46,842 nt of DNA from a virus, in IMG/VR virus record IMGVR_UViG_3300017740_000010, positions 1-46,842 of that record. The stretch is one strand, 5' to 3'. Shown in pieces: positions 40,949 through 46,842 of the stretch; position 1 is the stretch's first letter; each line of letters begins with the position of its first letter. The position numbers were made by a program, and so were the translations under genes. The notes under the pieces were generated by a model. The model saw nothing but the letters and a program-made list of their open reading frames with translations. It searched no databases and was not told the DNA's origin.

Positions 40949-41371
40949 TTAATATTTTTTCTTTTTAAAAGCTTTAGTTTCTTCTATATTACCTGGATAA
41001 TACTTGTTTGTTATTAAAGAATATTTAGGTAGATTATAAGTTTCTCCAAATTGAGTCCAGTTACCATTGTCTAAATCTTTAGCGGTGTAATAAGTTATGT
41101 CCATTATAAAGAAATTACCTAGCTCGTTTTCAGGTCTATATATACCATTTACATAGCTTGTAATCTCTCTTGGATGTAGTTGACAACATGGACATCTTTT
41201 TATTTCATTTACATAAATACCTACGTCTAAGTCTGAATCAACTTTAAAATCACCACTTACTCTACTGCCGTAAACTACTATATCTAAATACTCTTTATCA
41301 CCTACTATTTCTATTATTCTATTTAGAAGTTTAGCTTTGTCTTGATTATCCCAGTGTTGTATTAATTTCAT
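40949..41371 (-). CDS. Pol-beta superfamily (minimal) nucleotidyltransferase
   Basis: A 140-residue protein with the nucleotidyltransferase signature VYGSRVSGDFKVDSDLDVGI: G35-S36, then the metal-binding pair D47-x-D49. D91 in FFIMDITYY is a good third carboxylate. Such enzymes transfer NMP from NTP to a protein, RNA or small molecule. A Cys/His cluster (C60, C62, C63, H66 in KRCPCCQLHPRE) is inserted after the active strand and may bind zinc. It lies 2 nt after the S74 fibre gene. It could be a toxin or antitoxin-type NTase, a tRNA or antibiotic-type transferase, or a modifier of a virion protein; the sequence does not decide. Confidence 0.85.
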   Translation of the reverse strand: MKLIQHWDNQDKAKLLNRIIEIVGDKEYLDIVVYGSRVSGDFKVDSDLDVGIYVNEIKRCPCCQLHPREITSYVNGIYRPENELGNFFIMDITYYTAKDLDNGNWTQFGETYNLPKYSLITNKYYPGNIEETKAFKKKKY

Positions 41372-41372
41372 G

Positions 41373-42272
41373 CTATAACTGCTTAAACTCTACGTCTATC
41401 ATGCTATAGTCTACCATGTCATAACCACCTTTATCTACACTAACAGCTCTCCATGGAACTTCGTCTGACATAACGCCTTGAAATTTACCTGTGCCATAAT
41501 TATTAGCGTATTTGACTTTATATTGAAACTCGTATATGTTAATTCCACTTGGTGATTGACCTATAAGCTTGATGTTTTTCTTTAATCTTCTATCACTACT
41601 AGTAACTGATGTAACAACACCATCTTTTATTACAAATGTTAAAGAAGCAGAGTTGTTACCATTTCTAACTGTAAAGGTAGATGTTATACCTGCTGAATTA
41701 TCAGAAGATTTATACTTAGCTCTTATTGATCCTGTACCAACACTAGTGCCATCGTCTACAGTTACAGACGATCCATCTATTACTATTTGAGGAGAAGAAT
41801 CATTTGCTGGTCCTCTTAGTTTTAAAGAGCCACCTGTTCCGCCTCCTACAAAAGTAGTTTGACCATCTGATATTAAACAATATTCTGACCCTGTCATGCC
41901 TTGTGTTCCTAAAAAGCCATAATTAGAACTACCGGCCCAAATTCCTATTTCCATACCACCATCACTACCAGGAAACACTGTATTACTACTAAATGTTTTA
42001 ATACCTGCTACTGTTTGGTTGGTTGTTGTAAGCACTGCTCCACTAAGTGAATCTATATATCCAGCACCATTTGTTAATTGATTGTTGTTAGTAGGTATCG
42101 TAGCGCTACTAAAAGCATTAGTACCTAGATCTTTTTTTTTAACTATTCCAGACTCTTCAAACAGAGCACTTACTGTTTCTTGATTTGCTGCTGCAATACT
42201 AGATAGGGTTAGTGTGCTAGAAAAAGTACTAGCACCACTAACTGTTAATCCGTCTATAAATGTTACTGCCAT
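41373..42272 (-). CDS. Tail fibre/spike with C-terminal S74 intramolecular chaperone
   Basis: A 299-residue fibre protein. The N-terminus (MAVTFIDGLTVSGASTFSST) and middle are Ser/Thr/Gly-rich beta repeats (TLTLSSIAAANQ, NDSSPQIVIDGSSVTVDDGT). The last 74 residues are a Peptidase_S74 domain starting at S226 in SDRRLKKNIKLIG. The Ser is followed five residues later by Lys, as in the self-cleaving endosialidase chaperone dyad. GKFQGVMSDEVPWRAVSVDK and MVDYSMIDVE complete the pattern. This domain helps fibre trimers fold, then is released by autocleavage before Ser226. It is one of three consecutive fibre or tip genes and probably binds the host surface. Confidence 0.88.
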   Translation of the reverse strand: MAVTFIDGLTVSGASTFSSTLTLSSIAAANQETVSALFEESGIVKKKDLGTNAFSSATIPTNNNQLTNGAGYIDSLSGAVLTTTNQTVAGIKTFSSNTVFPGSDGGMEIGIWAGSSNYGFLGTQGMTGSEYCLISDGQTTFVGGGTGGSLKLRGPANDSSPQIVIDGSSVTVDDGTSVGTGSIRAKYKSSDNSAGITSTFTVRNGNNSASLTFVIKDGVVTSVTSSDRRLKKNIKLIGQSPSGINIYEFQYKVKYANNYGTGKFQGVMSDEVPWRAVSVDKGGYDMVDYSMIDVEFKQL

Positions 42273-42298
42273 TTAATTTAATTTTATTTTATTTTTTG

Positions 42299-43981
42299 TT
42301 AATCTATAACAGTTATTAAAGCTGTTATGTCTCCAGCTGATAAACTTGTTGCCGTAGTAACTGTTACTACATTAACAGAAGTTCTAACAACTTTAGCAAA
42401 TACTGTTTCAAAAGTACTACTGTCATATAATTGTACTATAACTTTTTGACTATTTAAATTGTGTGTAAACGCGTGTGAGGTACCGCTGCCACTATTTGTT
42501 CCATCAAACTCTCTTGCTGTTATTCTAGCATCTACTTCTGTATCAAAATCCGTAACAGCTGTATGTGGTATTGCTATTGTTTGATTAACAGCGGAAGTTA
42601 CTTGACCTTTAGCATTTATCGCAATCTTTGACACTGCAGTAGCAGATCCATAAGTAGCTGCTGTTACTCCTGAATCTTTAAGTGTAACTTCACCTGCAGC
42701 ACTAACATCAAAGCTAGCAACTGTAAAACTTGCAATACCAGGTGTTATGTTTGTAGCTAAACCTATGTTGTTTTGAACAGTTACCCAATTTGCTAGTGTA
42801 GTTGGATTATCTTGTTGTGCTATTAAGAAATCACCTACTTCAACAGTTTCAGTAAAGAAAGAACCAGCTGCTGTTACAACATATGCCCAACCTTTCTTAA
42901 TACTTGCTGATGGAGATGAATCAAGATCTGGCGTGTTAGTAGCGGCATTGTAGCCTCCTTGAAATACTAAGTTACCAACTATATTTGTATCAACATAGTT
43001 TTTAGTAGCGGCATCTTGAGCAGCTGTTGGATCTAATAAGCTAGTTATTTTCTTACTATTAAAATTTACGTTGCCAGTTGGAGCACCCCATACACTTAAA
43101 GGTACGTTCTCCATTGTTATTAACCCTTGATTTGATCCATCATTAAGAAAAACAATTTTATCTTCTGCCGCAGAAGCTAAACCAACATCACTTAATTCTT
43201 CTAAGTCTAAAGTAAAAGTTGCAGTATCAGTTGCTGAAGTAGCTGTGTCTATACCAACGCCACCTGTTAAAGTTAATGTATTACCATCTGATATTGTTTG
43301 GTTTGAACCACTATCACCTGCAACTGTAAAAGAACTCATTGATCCAGATCCTGTAGCTGCAATGGTTACTTGACCAGAGCCGTTGTTAGTAGTTGTAATA
43401 CCTGTACCTGCTGCTAAAGTTATAGTACCTGAGTTTGCTATAGTAGAATTACTACCTGATGTCGATGCTAATGTTATGCCATCATAAGGTCTTGCATTTG
43501 CAATAGTTATAGTTCCAGATCCATTGTTAGTAGTTGTAATACCCGTGCCTTCAGCAAAAGTCATTGTACCACCTGCTGTAACAACACTTGGAGATCCACT
43601 ACTTGCTGCAAACTCATATTCAATACTTGCGGGGTTAAAAGTAGTCCACGGTACATTAACAACAGCTTGATTGCTTGAGTTAAGTTGTATACCATATGTT
43701 CTACCTGAAGTAGTTGAAACTAAATTAGCTGCAACTGATTGATCTGTATCAGAAAAAAGTTTTACTGATCCTAAAGTAGTTGAAGTAGCTGCTTCTACTG
43801 TAGTATCTGCTGTTAAGTTTACCCAAGTTGATCCACTGTAATACTTCATCGTATTACTCGTAGTATTAAATATTACATCTCCCGCGTTTGCACTTCCAGG
43901 GTCTGAAGCTAAATTTTCTAATCTAGCGTTTAATAACTGATTGTCGTTTAAATCTAAGTTATCTAAAAATTTTACTGCCAT
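42299..43981 (-). CDS. Tail fibre protein with Gly/Thr/Asn repeats (560 aa)
   Basis: A 560-residue fibre-like protein. The N-terminus MAVKFLDNLDLNDNQLLNAR (then LENLASDPGSANAG and VIFNTTSNTMKYYSGSTWVN) is a common phage fibre and baseplate-attachment motif. Residues about 140-230 hold repeated GTGITTTNNGSGxxTIA units suggesting a triple beta-helix shaft. ITSLLDPTAAQDAATKNYVD is a frequent hinge motif in long fibres. The C-terminal HAFTHNLNSQKVIVQLYD domain is a small beta sandwich similar in pattern to the end of the neighbouring 163-aa protein. It likely adheres to the host surface. Confidence 0.85.
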   Translation of the reverse strand: MAVKFLDNLDLNDNQLLNARLENLASDPGSANAGDVIFNTTSNTMKYYSGSTWVNLTADTTVEAATSTTLGSVKLFSDTDQSVAANLVSTTSGRTYGIQLNSSNQAVVNVPWTTFNPASIEYEFAASSGSPSVVTAGGTMTFAEGTGITTTNNGSGTITIANARPYDGITLASTSGSNSTIANSGTITLAAGTGITTTNNGSGQVTIAATGSGSMSSFTVAGDSGSNQTISDGNTLTLTGGVGIDTATSATDTATFTLDLEELSDVGLASAAEDKIVFLNDGSNQGLITMENVPLSVWGAPTGNVNFNSKKITSLLDPTAAQDAATKNYVDTNIVGNLVFQGGYNAATNTPDLDSSPSASIKKGWAYVVTAAGSFFTETVEVGDFLIAQQDNPTTLANWVTVQNNIGLATNITPGIASFTVASFDVSAAGEVTLKDSGVTAATYGSATAVSKIAINAKGQVTSAVNQTIAIPHTAVTDFDTEVDARITAREFDGTNSGSGTSHAFTHNLNSQKVIVQLYDSSTFETVFAKVVRTSVNVVTVTTATSLSAGDITALITVID

Positions 43982-43985
43982 TTTT

Positions 43986-44477
43986 TTAGTTTAAGTATGC
44001 TTCCCCTGAAAAAGGAGCACTGAATGTTATTACTAATGAATTAGTATTTGTATAGGTTACATCACCTATTACAATTTGTTTACTTGTATCTACTACAGTT
44101 ACTGATGGAAACTTGTTTAAATTATGTGTTATGTTCCACGTAGCTGAAGGTACGCCTTGTGTAAATACAAAGTTAGCATCATCATTTAACGATGCTATTG
44201 AAATCTCGTTAGCGGATAATGAAGTTAAACTTATACCAGTACTTGCTTTTAAACGTACTGAAGAAACTGTTGCATCGCTGTCTGTTAGTTTTATATCCGC
44301 ATAGTTTGACGGCGAGGCTACAACTTCCGATGTTAATGTATAAGTAGTGTTTACTAAAGTTTTAAGATCAGTTAGCTTAACTTGTTTTGTACGCTTACCG
44401 TCTCCCATGTCGGAGATGATCATTCGATCTTCCCCGACGGGAGTAGTTTTTAATGGGTAAGAATATATAACAGCCAC
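43986..44477 (-). CDS. Tail tip/fibre protein with HNLN beta-sandwich end (163 aa)
   Basis: A 163-residue protein with a GTG start (AVIYSYPLKTTPVGEDRMII follows), 9 nt after the histone-like gene. The N-terminal part (RTKQVKLTDLKTLVNTTYTL) is an attachment-type segment; the middle is beta-rich. The C-terminus is SATWNITHNLNKFPSVTVVD, followed by VIGDVTYTNTNSLVITFSAP and FSGEAYLN, a domain seen at the ends of many phage tail proteins. It is probably a short tip, adaptor or receptor-binding protein working with the two larger fibre proteins. Confidence 0.75.
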   Translation of the reverse strand: MAVIYSYPLKTTPVGEDRMIISDMGDGKRTKQVKLTDLKTLVNTTYTLTSEVVASPSNYADIKLTDSDATVSSVRLKASTGISLTSLSANEISIASLNDDANFVFTQGVPSATWNITHNLNKFPSVTVVDTSKQIVIGDVTYTNTNSLVITFSAPFSGEAYLN

Positions 44478-44486
44478 AAAATGATC

Positions 44487-45512
44487 TTATTTCTTGTGAC
44501 CCATTTTAGGTCCTTTCATATGCTTTGATAAGATCATGCCAGGTCCTGACATTCCAGGTCTTCCACTTTGTCTTGTGTAGTTACTCATGTTTCTTCCTGA
44601 AGCTTGGTTACCATATTGAATTCTCATCATTGATGGTCCGCCTTTCATACCTGCTCTCATCATAGGCATAGACTTTTTAGCCATAGCATTTCCATCAGAC
44701 ATAGATCCTAAGTTAGCTCCTTTGCCTCTCTCTTCTTTCTTAGCTTCTCTCATAGCTTGCTCATCTTCCATACCAGGTCCGAATTTTTTGTATGCTGCTT
44801 TAGCGTCACTCTTAATAGGATCTACTATGTTATCTTTAACAAAGTTCTCTCCAAAAGTTTTGTTCTTAGCATCTACTACTGATTTAGCAGCAGATTTTAC
44901 TTTTTTCTTACCTGCTTTATATAAAGTACTAGCTTCATCTGCAAAAGATTTTGCTCCATATTCAAAACCTGCTTTTACATTTTTAGCAGCTTGCTTCATA
45001 TCTTTCATCATAGCTGGTTGCTTGCCCATTTCTGGTTGACCACTAGCTGCAGATACTACTGCTTTAGCTCTTTTCTTTACTTCTTTAGCTACACCTTTAG
45101 CTTTACCACCAGCTTTCTTAGCGGCTTTACCTACTGCTTTAGCAGCTTTAACCCCTGGATTTGCTTTAATAGCTTTAGTCGCCGCTTTACCTACTTTTTT
45201 AGCTCCAGCTTTAGCTTTAGCTTTTACTTTCTTTCCAATCTCTTGTCTTTTAGCTTTATTTGCTGCTGCTTTCTTTCTTAATTCTCCAGCTCTTGCTGTA
45301 TTTTTAGACGCTTTATCTTTTTTTACTCCTGCTTTAGCTCTTTTTACTGCAGCTTTAGCTCCTTTTCCTTTAGCTTCTAATTTATCAGCTCTTTTTTCTT
45401 TTCTGTCAGCACGCTTTTCTTGTCGTGCAGCTCTTTTATCTTTAGCTTTAGCTCTTCCTTTTTTAGAAAGACGCTTACCTGCGACTGCTGCCGCTACTAC
45501 TGGTAATGCCAT
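44487..45512 (-). CDS. Lys/Ala-rich histone H1-like protein (341 aa)
   Basis: A 341-residue, extremely basic protein and the first gene of the - strand block. After MALPVVAAAVAGKRLSKKGR, residues 20-155 are almost only Lys, Ala, Arg and Gly in H1-like repeats (KAATKAIKANPGVKAAKAVG). Residues 165-260 are a helical segment with GAKSFADEASTLYKAGKKKV. The last 80 residues are Met/Gly/Ser-rich (MRAGMKGGPSMMRIQYGNQA) and end PKMGHKK. Such proteins bind DNA without sequence preference. It may condense phage DNA or act on host chromatin. First-gene placement suggests strong expression. Function inferred from composition. Confidence 0.7.
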   Translation of the reverse strand: MALPVVAAAVAGKRLSKKGRAKAKDKRAARQEKRADRKEKRADKLEAKGKGAKAAVKRAKAGVKKDKASKNTARAGELRKKAAANKAKRQEIGKKVKAKAKAGAKKVGKAATKAIKANPGVKAAKAVGKAAKKAGGKAKGVAKEVKKRAKAVVSAASGQPEMGKQPAMMKDMKQAAKNVKAGFEYGAKSFADEASTLYKAGKKKVKSAAKSVVDAKNKTFGENFVKDNIVDPIKSDAKAAYKKFGPGMEDEQAMREAKKEERGKGANLGSMSDGNAMAKKSMPMMRAGMKGGPSMMRIQYGNQASGRNMSNYTRQSGRPGMSGPGMILSKHMKGPKMGHKK

Positions 45513-45616
45513 AATTGTTTTTTTAAGTTTTTTGTTTTGTGTTATAGTTATAATTCTTCACCTTACGGTATAATATAGTTATTTACATGTATTTATTATA
45601 ATTTACCCTGGCTAAT

Positions 45617-45663
45617 AGTGACACTTGCCTGTTATTAGTACTTATTATAAGGCTAATGTCACT
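45617..45663 (+). repeat. Imperfect inverted repeat followed by a T8 run
   Basis: AGTGACA (45617-45623) pairs with TGTCACT (45657-45663), and an inner GCCT/AGGC stem continues after mismatches, leaving a 19-nt loop. TACTTTTTTTT follows directly. It could be a + strand terminator, a structured leader, or a protein-binding site. No + strand gene lies immediately upstream to be terminated. Confidence 0.5.
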
Positions 45664-45863
45664 ACTTTTTTTTATTATTAGAAGTATAGAACTATAGGGT
45701 TGCCCCACCACAATATAATTTTGTGTAAAATAGAAAATGAAATATTTTATTGCGGGTCCCCCATGTTTTTCAGAATATTATTATAATACTTTGATTGATC
45801 GCGATATATTATTGTGTCGATGCGTTTAGTAAATAAACATACATAGAAAATACGATACACAAT

Positions 45864-45875
45864 GGATAACTAAAT
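45864..45875 (+). promoter_or_regulatory. GGATAACTAAAT leader element (copy 1)
   Basis: A 12-nt exact match with the element at 46124-46135, 34 nt upstream of the ATG of the 42-aa gene. It is preceded by AAACATACA (45835-45843), also shared with the second copy. It may be part of a promoter or the transcript leader for small + strand genes. Confidence 0.4.
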
Positions 45876-45897
45876 GTAAATAAATAATAATTAAACT

Positions 45898-46026
45898 ATG
45901 AATAAAATAAAAATAAATATCGAGCTACTAATATTAAAAATATCTTTAATAGCTTTTGTATCAACAGTTATATATATGATAACTAACTTTGGAATAATTA
46001 ACTACATTTCCTTTAATGGAATTTAA
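45898..46026 (+). CDS. 42-aa small membrane protein
   Basis: A 42-residue frame starting MNKIKINIELLILKISLIAF. One long hydrophobic helix covers about residues 9-28, followed by a polar/aromatic tail (TNFGIINYISFNGI). It is preceded by the AAACT-ATG context shared with the next + strand gene and by the GGATAACTAAAT element. Leader conservation supports a real gene. It is probably an early membrane miniprotein, perhaps affecting the host envelope or superinfection, but no function can be assigned. Confidence 0.5.
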   Translation: MNKIKINIELLILKISLIAFVSTVIYMITNFGIINYISFNGI

Positions 46027-46123
46027 TATAGTAAATTATTAAGATAATGTGTGTTGTACTTCTAAACTAAAATAAACAGTCAAACAAACATACACTCTTT
46101 GCAAACTAAAAACGAACTAACTT

Positions 46124-46135
46124 GGATAACTAAAT
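46124..46135 (+). promoter_or_regulatory. GGATAACTAAAT leader element (copy 2)
   Basis: Exact 12-nt repeat of 45864-45875, here 50 nt upstream of the ATG of the 78-aa gene. AAACATACA occurs at 46086-46094. A shorter GGATAA (46546-46551) lies 35 nt before the third small gene. The stretch from 46027 to 46173 has no other coding signal. Confidence 0.4.
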
Positions 46136-46173
46136 AAATAAAATAAATATAAACTAAATAAAAATATAAAACT

Positions 46174-46410
46174 ATGAAAACTAATAACTTAACTACTAAA
46201 AGATTTGTAATAAGAAAATCTTTACTCGGAAATAATACAGTAATAACTTTTACTAACAATAAAAATGTTACGTTCACTTACGATCACGACGAAATTTACT
46301 CAACATTTCAACAAAAATTTGAAGAAATGCCATGTTTCCAACAGTATAAATCTTATACAAATAGTAATACTGTTCCAAAATTCTGCAGAGAATTAAGTGA
46401 AATATCTTAA
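46174..46410 (+). CDS. Unknown 78-aa protein
   Basis: A 78-residue soluble protein, MKTNNLTTKRFVIRKSLLGN, with a beta hairpin (TVITFTNNKNVTFTYDHDEI) and a helical second half (STFQQKFEEMPCFQQYKSYT). No family recognised. The start is chosen by the AAAACT-ATG context shared with the other + strand genes here. It is small, monocistronic and just beyond the divergent region, so it is probably an early gene. Confidence 0.65.
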   Translation: MKTNNLTTKRFVIRKSLLGNNTVITFTNNKNVTFTYDHDEIYSTFQQKFEEMPCFQQYKSYTNSNTVPKFCRELSEIS

Positions 46411-46479
46411 AAAACAAAAGTCTTAGTTGATAGTAATACTTTAGAGACTATAAATATAACGAACATATTACTCAGCACA

Positions 46480-46523
46480 TAGCCGAAATGGTTGGAAGTG
46501 AGATTCGATTTCTCACTCGGTTA
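46480..46523 (+). ncRNA. tRNA-like acceptor/T-arm minihelix
   Basis: TAGCCGA (46480-46486) pairs with TCGGTTA (46517-46523) as a 7-bp acceptor-like stem with a G-T third pair. The adjoining GTGAGA-TTCGATT-TCTCAC (46498-46516) is a T-arm with a canonical TTCGATT loop. Only an 11-nt linker stands where D and anticodon arms would be, so it is not a normal tRNA. It may be a decayed tRNA gene, an RNA-end mimic, or a 3' processing signal of the upstream mRNA. It lies in the 170-nt gap between two small genes. Confidence 0.45.
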
Positions 46524-46531
46524 CAAACTAA

Positions 46532-46546
46532 CTACGAAAGTCGTAG
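46532..46546 (+). other. Short hairpin CTACGA-AAG-TCGTAG
   Basis: A perfect 6-bp stem with a 3-nt loop, 8 nt after the tRNA-like element and 35 nt before the next ATG. There is no T run after it, so it is probably not an intrinsic terminator. It may be a processing or mRNA-stability element. Confidence 0.4.
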
Positions 46547-46580
46547 GATAATAATATAAAACTAATTAAAATAAATAACT

Positions 46581-46781
46581 ATGTATAATCCAAATAATCC
46601 TTCAAACTGGTCTTGGTCAAAAGCTTTTGACGAAATGGAAAAGACTGTAAATCAAGCTGAACTTACTCAGCAATGTATAAATCACGTTCTCAATTATCCC
46701 GGAGAAGCTAACGGTGTCTTCATGACATTAAGTAAATCTCAACAAGATGATGTTTATGAAATACTAGATCAAATATTATGA
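46581..46781 (+). CDS. Unknown 66-aa protein
   Basis: A 66-residue soluble acidic protein, MYNPNNPSNWSWSKAFDEME, then KTVNQAELTQQCINHVLNYP and a helical end. The aromatic Asn/Trp-rich start followed by amphipathic helices suggests a small interaction domain. No family recognised. Its start follows the TAACT-ATG context, and its stop overlaps the next start (ATGA). Confidence 0.6.
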   Translation: MYNPNNPSNWSWSKAFDEMEKTVNQAELTQQCINHVLNYPGEANGVFMTLSKSQQDDVYEILDQIL

Positions 46782-46842
46782 CTCATAATCTAAATACGAC
46801 TATTAACAAAGTAGCTTTGGAAATATTCAACAAGAATTATAA
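46778..46842 (+). CDS. Start of an unknown gene, cut by the window end
   Basis: The ATG at 46778 overlaps the previous stop (ATGA), and the frame MTHNLNTTINKVALEIFNKN remains open to the end of the window (21 codons visible). Too short to identify. The coupling suggests it belongs with the 66-aa gene. Confidence 0.5.
   Translation, partial: MTHNLNTTINKVALEIFNKNY

Larger units (their letters stand above)
45513..45897. promoter_or_regulatory. Divergent intergenic control region (385 nt)
   Basis: No gene is seen. This A/T-rich stretch separates the - strand late block from the + strand small genes, so promoters for both must lie here or nearby. It contains a 7-bp inverted repeat (45617-45663) followed by T8, TATAAT-like boxes on both strands (for example GGTATAATATAG near 45569), a short GC patch (45697-45710), and an ATCGCGAT palindrome (45798-45805). 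An origin of replication is possible, but no iteron set was seen. Confidence 0.5.

Noticed and set aside
1-46842. CRISPR array, insertion sequence, integrase or attachment site
   Set aside because: No regularly spaced repeats, transposase motifs or integrase motifs were seen. The tRNA-Ala is complete with no duplicated 3' segment noticed.
1-46842. Stop-codon reassignment, as in some crAss-like phages
   Set aside because: TAA, TGA and TAG all end well-formed genes here, and no long gene is interrupted by in-frame TAG or TGA.

Overview
The window is part of a double-stranded DNA phage genome with a podovirus-type tail, most likely an environmental (marine-type) phage of a Bacteroidota host. 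It is AT-rich and densely packed, and every gene reads in the standard bacterial code. Almost no gene start has a Shine-Dalgarno sequence. Starts are instead preceded by A/T-only leaders, as is usual for Bacteroidota and their phages. The terminase, portal, capsid, ring and muzzle proteins, together with a giant internal protein, resemble the conserved crAss-like (Crassvirales) virion module. That family assignment rests on recalled motifs and gene order, not on a search.

Layout. Positions 1-1094 (+ strand) hold the end of a class II ribonucleotide reductase, a 52-aa membrane protein coupled to it, a possible 16-aa CxxC micropeptide and tRNA-Ala(UGC). A symmetrical terminator at 1102-1129 separates this from a block of about 44 kb read entirely on the - strand (45512 down to 1175). 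In transcription order the block contains: a lysine/alanine-rich histone-like protein; three tail-fibre or tip proteins, one with a self-cleaving S74 chaperone domain; a nucleotidyltransferase; GroEL then GroES; a winged-helix protein and low-complexity proteins; a lysis cassette (small holin candidate, T7-lysozyme-like amidase, spanin-like protein); a zincin-like protein; a 3-TM holin-like protein; a protein with two GroES-like repeats; a small-terminase candidate; large terminase; portal; an AT-hook scaffold-like protein; major capsid protein and a small capsid accessory protein. A UUCG-hairpin terminator follows. Then come a 263-aa protein, a second terminator, ring or tail-tube proteins, the muzzle protein as two polypeptides, an acetyltransferase-like protein, and three internal (ejected or cargo) proteins. 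The last of these is a 2846-aa polypeptide with zincin and HAD motifs. The block ends with a chain of ATGA-overlapping small genes that includes a PAP2 phosphatase.

From 45513 to the end lies a divergent control region with an inverted repeat, then small + strand genes that share leader motifs and surround a tRNA-like hairpin element. These are probably early genes.

How the genes fit together. The - strand block is a late virion, packaging and lysis programme. Its unusual feature is the amount of folding machinery: a complete GroEL, a GroES, and a second protein with two GroES-like repeats next to the terminase. Together they suggest a phage-specific folding system for large capsid, tail or internal proteins. 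The + strand genes at the left supply nucleotide metabolism (RNR) and a tRNA.
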